From the NCBI GenBank assembly GCA_003427395.1, contig BFEA01000083.1, positions 2,139,280 to 2,203,279 on the forward strand: DNA of 64,000 nucleotides. Direction: 5' to 3'. The DNA comes from Chara braunii. Taxonomy: Eukaryota > Streptophyta > Charophyceae > Charales > Characeae. A program made the translations under genes and the position numbers. The notes beneath the pieces were generated by a model that was given only the letters and a program-made list of their open reading frames with translations, did no database searches and was not told the origin of the DNA. Positions 1-15,434 of this stretch are shown here, in pieces (within the stretch, counting starts at the first letter, position 1; the number at the start of each line of letters is the position of its first letter).

Positions 1-930
1 CACGTTGCTAACTTCCCTTTGGGCGGGTCCCCTGTGGTCCCGATGAGTCGGAGGAGCTCCCCATGGCCAGTTACTGGGTCCTCTCGGTCTACCATGTATG
101 TGCCATCATGGAGATGCATCCCTATCATTTCTACATTGGCGCACCATGGTCTCCCAAGGATTATGTCATGGTCCATCTCGTCTAGCACGATCATCCGTTG
201 AAATGACCAAATCGACTCCCTGATGCCTGCCGTGACTGCACATTTGGTGACGTATCCTGAAAAAGAGATCTCGCCGCCAACCCCTCGGATGCTCCCCATT
301 ACTTGTTGTTAACCACACAGCCGATAATCGTCGCAAAATCTCTTCTTATGCGTGTGATTTCTGCCCCCCCATCTACTAGTGTGTCCGTGTGATGTGTTTC
401 GATCTGCACTTTCAGCCTCGCTACAGGCAGCGCATGGAAACTGAGCTTTGTTCCCGGTGGAGCCCTCATAACCTCCCCGCCTTCGGGTCTGGCAAGCTCA
501 GGCGGATGTCTGCAAAAGCCTTCTCGAGATCCTTCAAATCCCTGGGACACCTTTGAAGATTAGCGACTTCTTGCGGAGCTTCCTCCTATCTTTCTTCTTC
601 CGACGATTCGGGGTTTTCATCTATCTCTACTCGCCGCCGAGTCAATAGTTGTCTAAGCCCTTTGAGCAACCTGGGACTGACCTGCAACATGGTCTGAAAT
701 GATATTGACACCATGGTTACCTGCAATTTGCTAAGGGTGTCATCGATCTCAGGCATGGTTAAGATCGAAATTTGTTACCTGTACTTTTTCTTAATAGCAA
801 TGACCTTGTCTGTAGGCTCCTCTTCCCTAGGCTTCCCATAAATTTTCTCGGGCTTCCCGGCCTCGGGCTTTGCCTGGGGCGTGGAGCCTCCAGCAACCTC
901 CTCCATCACGGCGTCACAGATAATCCTTCT
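1..930 (-). pseudogene. Decayed Ty3/gypsy gag-protease fragment (older host element)
   Basis: Read on the minus strand this is the junction of gag and protease of a gypsy-type retrotransposon, running off the left edge of the window. A Glu/Lys/Pro-rich linker (about 930-760) leads to a frame whose ATG is at 756 (MPEIDDTLSKLQ). A retropepsin-like segment follows, with LVDGGAEI (catalytic Asp codon at 371-373) and, nearer the edge, the ILGRPW motif typical of the end of the protease fold. The reading frame is broken by a TAG at 586-588 and by frame changes near 480 and near 300, so it is dead. The active-site triplet is Asp-Gly-Gly rather than Asp-Thr/Ser-Gly. The giant element at 1,300 inserted upstream of this fragment, so this is probably part of the older target element. 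Confidence 0.7.
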
Positions 931-942
931 TCCAGCTGTCTT

Positions 943-1050
943 CATACACCTGCTCTATCACGAACGTAGGCAAGGTCCATCTCTATCACGAACGTGGACG
1001 CCTCCATACACCTGCTCTATCACGAACGTAGGCAAGGTCCATCTCTATCC
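943..1050. repeat. 62-bp direct repeat, two copies
   Basis: A block beginning CATACACCTGCTCTATCACG at 943 recurs at 1,005, giving two nearly identical copies with a 62-bp period. It lies in the decayed gag-like flank left of the giant element. The rest of 757-1,295 has no other feature I can name. Confidence 0.7.
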
Positions 1051-1295
1051 TTGTATAGGGTAGAGATCTAGTTTTGGGGCCCCAAATATTATGCGCACCA
1101 GGGATTGACTTCCTCCCACGGAACTGCCCAGTCTTCGTCTCACAATAAATCTCGCTAAAGCTCCGTACTTCCACCAGGTTCTACTAACACCAACAAGCGT
1201 TAACCCTATCTCCAGGTCTTGAGATCTATCGAACACAAGATGTCCTATAGACTTCACTTGTAGGTCATTGCTCGTTTCCCTATTCTCTAAAGTCA

Positions 1296-1299
1296 CCGT
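1296..1299. other. Left target-site duplication (CCGT) of the giant LTR element
   Basis: CCGT directly precedes the TGTCGCGCGC start of the left LTR at 1,300. The same CCGT follows the CGACA end of the right LTR at 43,099-43,102. With the terminal A of the LTR included, the shared string is ACCGT, so the duplication is 4 or 5 bp, as expected for Ty3/gypsy integration. Confidence 0.7.
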
Positions 1300-2819
1300 T
1301 GTCGCGCGCAGTGGTCCCATACCCAGACGCAGAGTAAATTTTTGTGTCGGACCTCACGGTCGTGTCACGCAGGAGTCTCCTTTTGTCACCTTTACTAAAA
1401 CACCACTCCGACCGTGCGCGCGTGCTATACCTCTCGCGACTCCCTACGACAGGTTAGGAATCCCGCGAGGTACAACAGTACCTCCACCTGCGGGAGCTGT
1501 CACCATCCCTTAGGTGGGCGTATCCCTGCTGAGCTACTGACCCACGTGCGAAGGGTTTTACATGCAATCGCAGAGGTAGGCCAGCCGAGGGCGTTTTCTC
1601 GATCGTCGTAGCATAGGCATACGCGCGGTAGAACGCCTGAAGACTGACCCGTATGTCGAGCCCCGAGGTGCTAACTCTCTGGACCGACTATCTAATCAGG
1701 TCGACTTCTCGGACAGTCTTCCACGCCTAGTTAACTATGACAATGTCTCAACGTTTACTTTGCTCATCATGTGAGAATGCCAGGATCGATCCCTTTGTAG
1801 TCTCCTATTCTGTCAAATAGAAGCCTAGACAAATGACTTTCCGAGCCGACCAACTACGATCCCATTCACAAATATATATAAATCAGGGGAGCTGACTGAC
1901 CGGTGGACCTCACTTTCACGATTGTCGTGTCTCTTTGCCCAAATATTTCAGACGATCCCAAATTCAGAAGACAACACAATGTCCAACACCTGTGCAGATG
2001 CAACAAAATCACATACACGCTTACAGATGCAGACACAGAATGCGCTACAAGCGTCAACCTTTAACCCAGTTATAGCAAGCCACTCACGCCCCAAAACCTT
2101 GAAAACAACATTCCTTCCTAAACGTGACTCCTTTTACCCCAACCCTTAACATTTTCAAAGACCTCTGAGTGTGATTTGAACAAATTTAGGTGTAGATACA
2201 AGAGGAAGATTTATCTGTTCCCTTCTTAGGTCTTGTCTTAGGTGTGGGTATGAAGCCATGTGGAAGTTGAGTCGGAATTATACCGACCTGTTATCAAATA
2301 ATAACATAATTGTTGTTCTTACGGATTCCTCCGTAAGTTCTCCGAAGTGTCGAAACCTGTAAACACAACACAGTCCAAGAGAAATTTAACATCCCTCTTC
2401 CTAACTTAGATCTAGAAAGTTCCTTCTAGACTCTGTGTCTTTTGTCTGACTTCTATCCTTAACTAATCGTTTGGGTTGTTGCCCTTTCGCTTCAGGTAGT
2501 GAATAATAATTCACTTCCCTTTTTATTGTCGCAGTAACTCTCCATATTCTCTTCACTATCTTATTCCTATCCTTTTTTGGATTATCCTGTCTGAGTTCCC
2601 TTCCTTCTCACAACACACATGAACACATCACCAATCCAACCTGTGGGAAAAGAATCTCACGGAAGGAATGAGACAAATGGCTAGTCTCTCTCTGAGACAA
2701 GATCTCACTTATCCCCTCTCGGTAGAATCATAGGTAATTAGTTAGAATATAATAATGCTGAGTGTGAAGAAAGTTAGCGGTGGCAAGGCAGACCATTCAG
2801 GATATATCCACTTGTTACT

Positions 2820-3430
2820 GGATCTTGTTTGACAAGGCAAATCTTGTGGGTCTTGGTCCTTGTATGCCAAAGCACAGTTAGTGGTAGGCTTATCGTATGG
2901 CCAGCCTCTGATCAGGGAGGTGTCCTTGAAACCTTGCTACTCTTATATCAGACTAGTCACTGATAAGGCAGGATTTCCCTGCTACTCTTATCACTGGCTA
3001 GCCCTCAATAAGGCGGGTGTCAAAGGATCCTTGCTACTCTTACCACTGAATGAATGTTAGGTTGATTAATGATAAGGCAGGTGTCCTTGAAACCTCACTA
3101 CTCTTATATAAGACTAGTCACTGATAAGGCATAATTTCCCTGCTACTCTTATCACTGGCTAGCCCTCAATAAGGCGGGTGTCCAAGGATCCTTGCTACTC
3201 TTACCATTGACAAAAATGTTGGATTGGTTAATAATAAGGCAGGTGTCCTTGAAACCTCACTACTCTTACATCAGGTTAGTCACTAATAAGGCATGATTCC
3301 CCTCCTACTCTTGTCACTGGCTAGCCCTCAATAAGGCGGGTGTCCAAGGATCCTTTCTCTTATCACTGACCAAGCGTAAGGCTCATCGGAGTTAAGGCAG
3401 GCTTTCCCTGTTATTCTTACCTCTACACAA
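2820..3430. repeat. Higher-order tandem array in the left LTR (about 161-bp unit, 3 units)
   Basis: The phrase TGTCCTTGAAACCT recurs at 2,921, 3,082 and 3,244, a period of 161-162 bp. Each unit contains three related subunits of about 45-64 bp that start with a variant of AAGGCAGG or AAGGCGGG and include CTACTCTTA, so the array has a satellite-like higher-order structure. The right LTR has the same array with one more unit. Confidence 0.85.
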
Positions 3431-4139
3431 GTCTTATCGATGGATCAAGTTATCGTCTTTGATGACATTCGAGCCCTGAATTGTTGTTAGTTTGATGCAT
3501 AATGAGAAATGATCGGTGTGATCTATGGCAAGTGGTTATAGCAAGCTCAAATCAAGGGTACCCATCATCGTTTAGATGGAGTATAGAGAGAATGATCGTG
3601 AGAGGTTGATGCCTTGTATCCATACTTCCCATGAATGCGCACACAACAAGATCGCTGTGCCCAGAAGCAATCAGTTTCCACTCAGCCAACCTTTTCTCTA
3701 CCCGCAATCGAATACCTTTGTCCATCCCTTAATCCTTGAAGAGTTATTGATCCTGAATCCCTAACCCCTTATGATCATTGTTACGATGATAGCCTATATG
3801 AAACAACAATTGGGTCGAACTAACGTACCTCATCGTTCCTTGCCTCCAAAGTTTCACCTGAACTCCGACGGAGCTCCCACAATCGCCCTGTCCTTGATCA
3901 TGTGTGGAATAGGAGTCCTTTGTGCATGAGTCATGATCTTAGTAAGCCATTTGAAAATACTATTTTCACTCATGTTGCTTGAAGATGGTTATTTGCTTAT
4001 CTGGGGTTTAGGCATAGGAAAGCGGAGGAGGATAAAGGAGGTAAGAGCCGTCATACTTGTTGGCGCCCCTCCCTCGCTCTGTTGTCTCGCACCCCTTTTT
4101 CCCAACTCTAATTCCTATTCTAGTATGCGATCTCAAACG

Positions 4140-4265
4140 ATATAAATAATAATAAAATTAATAATGAAAATATAAGTAATAATAATAATAATAGTAATAA
4201 TAAAAAATATTGATAAATGAATAATAATAGTAATAATAATAATAATAATAATGATAATATCAAGG
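4140..4265. repeat. (TAA)n-rich microsatellite in the left LTR
   Basis: Imperfect (AAT/TAA) repeats interrupted by GATAAT and AGTAAT. The matching site in the right LTR (about 33,205-33,275) has a different length and contains an A-run, as expected for microsatellite drift after insertion. A second short (AAT)n tract lies at 4,597-4,650. Confidence 0.85.
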
Positions 4266-5084
4266 ATTATTAAAACGAATGATATAAAAACTCGGGTTGC
4301 GAGATCATACAGACGTCTGAATAGCTGTATACAAGCAGCAAGTATCATAGCTCTGTGCATTCAGCAGGACAAAGCAATACGATGAAGTAGTGAGTCAAGC
4401 GCAAGTCCTCAGGCCCATGTCAACTCCAAATGCCCCAGCCTACTTCACTCTACAACTTTACCTACAGTCTCTTCCTTCTCTCTCTCTTTGCCTCCCTTGC
4501 TGCACGTATGTCTCCTTCTCTTTGTGTCACTGTGTACCGCAGTCAACGTGTGCTGCTGTTCTCATGCAGGAGAATGGTGAATGAAACGAATTTGCTAATA
4601 ATAATAATAATAATAATAATAATGATAATATTAATAATAATAATAATTAGTTGCTAGGGAGATGAATGTAGACGAAGCACTTAAATCCGCCTCGCAGAAT
4701 CACACGGTCAGTCCAAGTAGCCAAAGCAAGAGTAGATAGTAAAATGGAACCAAGTAGCCATCCCTTTTAAGATGATACTACGGAATCGTGAGTCGATGTC
4801 TAAGCTCAATCGGCCACACCAACAACATACCCAATGTAGTTCTCACTCTTTGAATGGCGCCTGACGTCCTATCTACTCTACGACCTAGTCTACAACTATA
4901 GCATGGAAGCATCAGACAACTTGACGACCAGCGAGTGATGACGTCAATTCCAATGCTGATCTCTTTTCTACCCACATTCTCCCTTGTTATCCCACACATC
5001 CCCCGTCACCTTTTACCGTGTTTGTCACTTGTCTGCGTCCGCTGTAAATATCTGCGTGGTCGTGACTGATTGTGCCATGGTATC

Positions 5085-5315
5085 TGTGTAGGACTCTATG
5101 TCGGTGCCCTGCTGCATGACTATGTCACAGTATGTGTGACTTGTCACAGTATCCTACTGTGTGACTTGTCACAGTATCCTGCTGTGTGACTGTGTCACAG
5201 TATGTGTGACTGTCACCGTGTCCTGGCGTGTGACTGCTTCACAGTATGTGTGACTGTCACCGTGTCCTGCTGTGTGACTGCGTCACAATATGCGTGACTT
5301 TCACCGCATAGGTGT
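5085..5315. repeat. TGTGACTGTGTCACAGTATG minisatellite, left LTR
   Basis: A degenerate tandem array of about 45-50-bp units combines the near-palindrome GTGACTGTGTCAC with CACAGTATGTGTGACT and CACCGTGTCCTGCTG. The right LTR has the same array (34,100-34,350). Each unit could form a small hairpin. No coding signal is present. Confidence 0.75.
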
Positions 5316-5818
5316 GAGTAGTCCGTGTAAACTGTGTGTCCGCATGCGGGGCGTGGCCTGCCTTGAGCCTGTGCCTGGCTCTCAGTACCTGAACCCAGGC
5401 CCAGGAAGTACAACTGCGCCCCTTATGCTCGGCTACTGTCCAGCCGCGAACCCTTTCCGATATCCTATTGGTATGCTCGGCCTCTACTACATCAATGCTG
5501 CTTTCTGATTGGTCAGCGTCCCATGAGTGATGTGTTGGCCTTGTTTGGCCTGTGCCCAGGGCTCAACCAACCGAGGCCCTGGGCTCAACAACTTTTCGCA
5601 GGAGTCCGGTTTCCACGACGCAATCCAACCAGCTGGCGTACTGTGTCTGTCGGATACCCTCTTTACAAATTGTTGAATGAAAAGCTTGTTCGCGGATATT
5701 TCTGACCAGCCTTTATTTGAGGCGATCGCATGTGTCTGGCCCGCCTTCACTTAGGGCGGGCACGAGGATTGCTGCGCTGCTGTTTACACACATGAAAAGT
5801 GTGAACGAGAACGAGTCT

Positions 5819-7622
5819 GATAATAATAATAAATTAATAAAAATAAAATGCAGGGAAGATGAGTAATAGTGAATTCCAGTAATCAAACAACATCATACAT
5901 ACGAGTTGAGATAATCTTAACCTCGAACCAACAGCAGTATTGCATCATGAGTTTCTCAAATTTATTCTCAGCAAGCCTCAAAATTCACAATGTTGGGATA
6001 GCCCCATCCTCATCAACGAAGAACCAAAGTTAGTATCGTATCTGGCGCTCGGCGCCCAGACTACGTATGGCAGATCCTGCCTAGCCTATCCTATAATGCT
6101 GATGCCGACGACAACAGCTCTCCCCGGTCACGAGCAGATCCCCGCCAATGCCCCGCGCTTCAAGCACCGGGTAGGTCTCCCGTATCACTCAGAGCCTCGA
6201 TTCCCCTACCCCTAGATGCCACGTGGTCTTAGATCACGTAAATAATAATTAATAATAAAATAATAATAATAAATTATGAATGTGGACGAAGCACAAAAAT
6301 CCAAACTGCAAAATCGCACTTGAAGTCCAAGTAGTCATAGCCCGTAGATAGCATAATGGGACCGAGTACCCATCCATCTGAGAATGATATGACAGAATCG
6401 TGATTCAACGTCCAGCCTAATCGGGCATCACCAATAGCACAATCCAATGTAGCTCTCTCTCTTGAGCGGCACCCAACACCCTACCTATCCTACATCCCAA
6501 TTCTGTAGTTTCCGTAAGGAGACAACCTGACGTCCATACCACCGCTGGCACTTCCTGCCTAGCCTATCTATAGTGCTGAAGTTGACGACAATAGTGCTTA
6601 TGGAGTACTAGCAAACAACGGCCAAATGCCGCATGCATCAAGACCCGGTAAGTACCCCGCATATATGCCATGTGGTCCCAACTTTGCAAATAAAACAGTA
6701 TTCCCCAATTTGCAGTAGCTGATGCAGGTCCCAGGGCTCGATCCCTAGTTCCCCACCTTACCTGTGTACAGAAACTGCGACCTGTAGGACCGCCGGTGGT
6801 AGGTAGGACCCCGTAGGTTACAGGGTAGGAGGGATTTGAACTGTAGACCTGTCGGGTAGGAGTCTAGATGGCCCAGAGGTTTTAGCTGCAGACTTCCCGA
6901 AGGGTCAAAATCGTAGCTGTAGTCTTTTCGAAGAGTCACGGTCGCAGCTAGCCCAGTCCTGAAGTGTTAAGGTCATAGCTGCAACCGCACCGAAAAGCCA
7001 AGTTCACGGCCTCCTTGAAGGACCTAGTGGTGGCCTTTCGGGGCTGCCTCAGTCTAGGCAGAGGCAAGTGACAAGTGGTGGTAGTCAACCCCGCTGAGTC
7101 AACAGTCCCAGTCCAGTCAGTCTGGTTCTGTCAAGCAAGTACCGTCTGGGACTGTATGCACCATGGGCCAGGCGGCACAGGGCAGACCAACGTGACACAG
7201 AAGTATAATTCAAGAGGCCGCGCCCTGCCATTCATTCATTCATGCGGAGGCCATGTGGGAGTGCTGCCTCAGCGTCTTGCGCTAGGAGGTCTGTAGGAGG
7301 CCCGAAGACGAAGTGGCGAGAGTGAAGCAGGATAGCCATAGCGATAGGTAGGGGCAGCCATAGCTGCCATAGCTTAGTATAGGGTGCGGTGTGTGTACTA
7401 TGTGAGTGTTCTGAGTGATGTGCGTGGGACATCCAGGGTGACCCAGAGTGTGAACAGTGAGTCGTTTGGGCGCATAACTGCCAGAGCCAATTGAAAGAGA
7501 ACTCTTGTCTAGTTGCGACATCTCTAAGTACTGTGTGGGCGCATGTCGCCAGTTTGCTGTGCGGCTGTTTTTCATACAGGAAAAGTGTAAATGAGACGAG
7601 TCTGCTTGTTACTAACAATAAC

Positions 7623-7690
<68 letters not shown>

Positions 7691-8094
7691 AACAATAATA
7701 ATAAAATCAAGGAAGATGAGGAATAGCGTACTTCAGCAAACAACCAGCATCATATACCCATGGCCAGATAGTCGTGACCTTGAACCAACAACAAAACTAC
7801 ATCATGAGTTTCACCACATAAGGGCACAACAAAAGTTCACAGTTGACAATGCTGGAACAGTCTCATCATCATCAACGGAGAACCATTGTTGATGTCCTAG
7901 CTGGCGCTCGGCGCCCAGACTACGAATGGCAGATCCTACCTAGCCTATCTACAGTGCTGCTGATGACATCAATTGTTCTCTGGGTACGAGCAGATCTCTG
8001 TCAATGTTGTACGTGTCAAGAACCGGGTATGTCTCCCGCCTCACTCGCAACCTTGGTCCCCAAACAGACGTCACTTGCACCCAGAACCATGCAT

Positions 8095-8152
<58 letters not shown>

Positions 8153-8539
8153 AAAGTAAACGAGTAGCAGCAGCTTCAATAACCATACAGCATCATACAC
8201 AAAAAACCAGATAGTCTGATCTCGAACCAGCAGCAGAATAGCACCCTGAGTCCCCCTTTCAAGTAAGAACACAGTCAGAAGCTCATTATTGACAATGCCT
8301 GGATAGTATCTTCATCATAATCACTGAAGGACCTATGTTGCTGTCCCACTTGGCGCTCTGCGCCCTGACTAGAGATGGCAGGTCCTAACTAGCCTAGACT
8401 ACAGTGTCGTTGATAACATCAGCATCTTTACTGAAGTACGGGCAAATATCGATCAATGCAGATTTGCAGCAGCCCTGTTTAGATACGGGCAATCATGATT
8501 TTCACTAATGACAATAATAATAATCATAATAATAGTAGC

Positions 8540-8589
<50 letters not shown>

Positions 8590-8590
8590 A
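5819..8590. repeat. Run of microsatellite-led repeat units (TAA)n + about 350 bp, left LTR
   Basis: Units begin with a (TAA)n tract (5,819, about 6,240, 7,618, 8,096, 8,508). Most continue into a related body: an AACCAGCATCATAC-type segment, then CATGAGTTTCACC, then GGCGCTCGGCGCCCAGACTA with ATGGCAGATCCTACCTAGCC, and an end such as AAGCACCGGGTAGGTCTCCC. The 6,240 unit carries a different body (AATGTGGACGAAGCAC) that also occurs after the tract at 4,650. Sequence left of several tracts is also repeated (CATACAGGAAAAGTGTAAATG and variants). The repeats could be SINE-like insertions with TAA tails or amplified LTR modules; I cannot tell which. Confidence 0.7.
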
Positions 8591-9560
8591 GATGGAAGGA
8601 AAATAAGCTACGGCGAGATGACAATCCCAACTTTCAGCATCACATTTCAGAGCCAGATATTCAAATCGTTTCCAGAGAACAGCATTGCACTAATATCATA
8701 CCAACGGAGGTTCGTGGCGCTGAAGACCAATGTTAAGGAGAGCATACTCTCTCCATATTAACACAAGAGTCTAGTTCCTTCCCTCTCATACTTGCACTCA
8801 TTGCCCAACCTACTCCTACACAGCTTCTGCAACCCATGGACTGACAAGGCTACTGTTGACATTGGTGGCAACCCGAAGTACTAGAAGATGTTGCCCATGC
8901 AGACCATCGCCAATACAAGGTAAGTGCCCTCGCATCATCATCATCATCATCCTTCACCTATCCCCTGACGACACTCATGTCTGCCCTCAGATGGCAAGGC
9001 ATAGATTCTCGTTGGTGGGCTAGTAGTGCCACTGGATGGAGTCAACAACATGTCCCCATGTCGTCAGTGGCACAGTCCCAATCAATCCAAGATTAGTCAG
9101 GCAGTACCGTATCGGGACTGTGAGCACTCAGAGCCAATGACAGCCAGTACCCTACAGAAATGCAGCGCCAAGCCATCCATTCCTTCTTGCGTAGCCATGC
9201 GGAAGCGCTGCTACAACGAGTTGTGCTTCAGTGGTCTGCAGGAGCCTCGAGAGCGCAGTGGGCGAGAGGCGGTAGGGCATCCTTACCTGCCATTGCTAGG
9301 AAAGAGTTGCGGTGTCTGTGCGTGTGCATTTCAGGGGACAGCGTGTGGGACATCTAGGGTGATCGTTACACACACAGATATGCGATGTACGTAATGACCG
9401 AGGATCTGTATTGTGATGAGAAGGACTGAATGGACAATGCTGCGTGAGTAGGATCTCAACAAGCAATGTGCATTCTCATACATACCGAATGGTGCTGAAA
9501 AGCGCAGGGGAGACTGAGATACAAAGCCTGACCTGACCGGACTGACCTCATTCTTGTAGA

Positions 9561-11370
9561 ATAATACCGAAGCAGAATGTCAGAGTGCTAATAACTAGCC
9601 CAATCAATGTTTGAACGCAGGCCAAACATACATCGTATCCGTCGCCAGTTGTGAAGGAGCCTGACGCAGTACACAAGGGGGGAAAGTGCCAGGCTTAGAC
9701 ATACACCGACGAGGAGGAAGGATTCAGACGAAAGGACGGAGAGAGATGGGAATATCGTCAATACCCAGTCTTTGTCATCCGCCCCAAATAATCCTTCGTT
9801 GCTATGTCTGAAGCCCAAAGTCGAGTCTGGGTCCGATGTCGCCAAGCTCTGTCTCTCTTCTCTCGTAGTCTGCAGATGCAGTGAAGTCAGAGGGTGAGAG
9901 GAGAGAAAAGAGATGGTGGACTGAGAAGGGGAAGAAGAAGAACCCTCTCTCATTGTTACGAGCCAGATACCGACCCGTGNTGTTGGTGATGTGCTCTGGA
10001 ACTCATGATATTCTTTGCATTACGTGACATTGATAATATAAGTTGTGCTACCCGGTTCTTATCTTATCTCAACCGAGCTTTGTGTGAAGTCATTTTGAAC
10101 GTGTGACGATATGTATACATGCGGGTTGATGCCCTCGAGCAAACTGTGAACAGTCAGGTATTTTTGCACAAATGGAGATTCAGTGCCGAATTGCCATAGC
10201 CAATCAAAATTGAGCTCGTATCTAGGTGCCATACTTCTGAGTTTTGAGCGGCTGCACGTTGTCCGTCTGCTGCTTTGCCACTTACATGTATGAAGAATAC
10301 AGATAAAAGCAATCTGGTTGTATAATAATAATAATTATAATAATAATAGTAATAATAATAATAATAACAGTAATAATAATAATAATAAGAACTAATAACA
10401 AGAATAATTACGTAAGTTGATCAATAGGGAGTTTTAATAATCAAGCCGCATCATTTACACAAGACTGGACCGTCCTGACTTCGAACTAATCAGCAGAATT
10501 GCCTCATGAGTTTCACCTCAAAAGAGCTCAGCAATTACTTATAGACGACAATACTGGAATAGCATCATCATCATTAGCAAGGAACCAGAGTTGACATTCT
10601 TTCCGGTGCTTGGTGCTCAGCCTACACATGGCAGTTCCTACCTAGCCTATGCTACAATGCGGAGGTTGGCGACAACTGTTCCTCCTGAAGTAAGAGCAAA
10701 CATCGACTCTCTCGCCGCATGCGTGAAGCCCCAGGTACGCCCCTCGTACTTCATAACCTCGTTCCCTCACTCAGATGCCATGTGCATCTTGCCTTTTCTT
10801 CTTCGATCTTTCTTATCTTTCTCATTTCTTACTTCTTTCTCCCTCTTCGATCCTCCCCATCTCCTCTTTCGCTTTCCTTTCTCGTTCTTACACACACACA
10901 CGCACACCCTGCTGCATACTGTAAAGGTGCAGGCCAGAACAAGAACCGACCTCTCATATGAAGCACAAGGTAGCGCAACGGAGACTTGGATACCAATGAT
11001 CCGAACTATCAATATTGCAATGCAGTCCCAACGTACATCGTCATCGTCCTACGGTGTGAAGGGGCCAGGTGCTCACACAGGAAGAACGCGCTTGTCCCTT
11101 CCATACACAGACGAAGAGGAGGGATTAGACGAAGAAGAGGGGGATCAGACGAAGAAGAGGGGATAAATGGGAATGTCGTCAACACCAAATCTTCGATACA
11201 GGTCCCAAATAATCCCCCTTTGATATGTCTGAAATCCAAATGTCGAGTCTGAATCCAAATGTCGTCAAGTTCCAAAGCCACCAATCTCTCTCCTTCTCGT
11301 AGTCTGCNGGTACTGAGAAGTTAGGTAGCGAGAGGATGAGGGGAGATGGTGGACTCACAAGAGGAAAAAG

Positions 11371-11429
<59 letters not shown>

Positions 11430-11613
11430 CATGCATGTTTGGTGGCCTTTTTCATGTGTCCAGATCGTGGTAACGGGAGCCCGAAGCGCGAAATATATAC
11501 GCGTCACTTTCTTTGTGTACCTGCTCAGTCATATCCGGCCACACTACAGTCGTATCTCTCTCTCTCTCTCCCTCTCTGTGTACCCGCGCAGTCACATATG
11601 GCCATGCTGCAAT

Positions 11614-11689
<76 letters not shown>

Positions 11690-11849
11690 CGATCTCTCTC
11701 CCTCTATTTCTCTTCCGCACTCTCTCTCCCTAGCTCACTTGCACCGATCTCACTCTCTCCCTCTGATCTCTCTCTCTCTCCCTCTCCCTCTCTCCGATCT
11801 CTCTCTCTCTCCCTCTCTCCGATCTCTCTCTCTCCCTCTCCCTTCTCTC

Positions 11850-11891
<42 letters not shown>

Positions 11892-11892
11892 N
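9561..11892. repeat. 2.33-kb segment, first tandem copy (left LTR only)
   Basis: The segment starts ATAATACCGAAGCAGAATG and ends in a long (CT)n region (11,377-11,891). It recurs from 11,893 at an offset of 2,332 bp. The right LTR has one copy (from 38,508). Within it, a 0.4-kb motif at 9,561-9,960 is related to another at about 11,000-11,370, so there is an older duplication inside the unit. A TAA-led unit lies at 10,321-10,790. Ns at 9,980, 11,308 and 11,892 mark ambiguous assembly points. Confidence 0.8.
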
Positions 11893-14283
<2,391 letters not shown>

Positions 14284-14764
14284 CCGTCTCGTTTTCCTTC
14301 CCCTTTTCTCTTACTTCTCCCCTTCCCTTACGTTTTCTCTCTCTCGCCATCTTAGTTTCCTTTCCTTCTTACTCCCTTCCTCCTCCTTGCACATTCATTA
14401 ATCGAATGCGTGCTCGCCTTGTACCTCCCGTTCAGTGAGCGTCGCAACGCCCTCAGCGACAAGCTGCCGGGATCACAGCAATCCATATACTTCGCCAGAC
14501 CATTCAATCGGTAGGAGTGACGACGCGTGCGTACTAAGGGCATAGGCATAGTCAGCATGGGCCAATGACTCGCGTTTACTGGGCATTCCTCATTCAAGAT
14601 CGATAATTACAACAATCTATCCCCGTCACGACGAACCTTAAGAAGATTACCCGGGCCTTTCGACCCAGGCAAACAACTTGTTGGATTCATCGGTGTAGCG
14701 AGCGTGCAGCTGAGGTACGTAACCCCCCCGTATTCGTACACAACTGAGTTTGCAATCATGACCA

Positions 14765-14765
14765 A

Positions 14766-14806
<41 letters not shown>

Positions 14807-15170
14807 CAACCCATGATAATAAAATAGGAAAACACAGAAATTCGACCAACATCATACCTGAGACCAGTTAGTCGTGACTTCGATTTGAACTGCAACACGA
14901 GTTCCACCAAATAGGAGCACAACGAAGGCTCATACGTGACAATATTGGACAATTCTCATCATCACCCATAGAGAACCAAATGTCGACATTTTATCCGGCG
15001 TTCAACGCCCAGACTACGAATGGCAGATCCTGTCCTACCCACAATTTGCAGATGTCGACAGCAATTCCCCGAGGTACGATCAAATTTTGGCTAATGCTGT
15101 TTGCCTCAAGCACCAGGTAAGTCTCACGCATCACTTACAGCCTCATTTCCCCAACACACAGTCGCTACGT
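14765..15170. repeat. TAA-led repeat unit near the end of the left LTR
   Basis: A (TAA)n tract (14,765-14,807) is followed by the same body type as the units at 5,819-8,590. Hallmarks are CGAGTTCCACCAAATAGGAG, GGCGTTCAACGCCCAGACTA and AAGCACCAGGTAAGTCTCAC. The right LTR copy starts at 41,368. Confidence 0.75.
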
Positions 15171-15326
15171 GTACCAAGGCTATGCACTCTCCTTCTCTCT
15201 CTCCTTCCCCCTTTCTTTCTCTTCTCATTGGTTGAATCATGAACGTCTCACACACACACATTCCATCGATAGGACGAGCAAAAATTGGAATGAATCTTCT
15301 GCTGAAACGGGGAAATATACACTGCC

Positions 15327-15341
15327 ACTTTTTTTTTTTTN

Positions 15342-15434
<93 letters not shown>

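Noticed and set aside
2820-3430. CRISPR-like regularly spaced repeats
   Set aside because: The spacers are themselves related subunits, the sequence is eukaryotic, and no cas gene exists; it is a tandem satellite.
7491-8214. Frames with poly-Ile, poly-Asn or poly-Leu runs
   Set aside because: They read through (TAA)n microsatellites. The flanking residues are not conserved between the two LTRs as protein.
9588-9953. 121-codon minus-strand frame repeated at 11,920 and 38,535
   Set aside because: Its repeated presence comes from DNA-level duplication of an LTR segment. It is Ser-rich, has no domain, and the related copies at 11,000 and 45,940 do not keep the frame.
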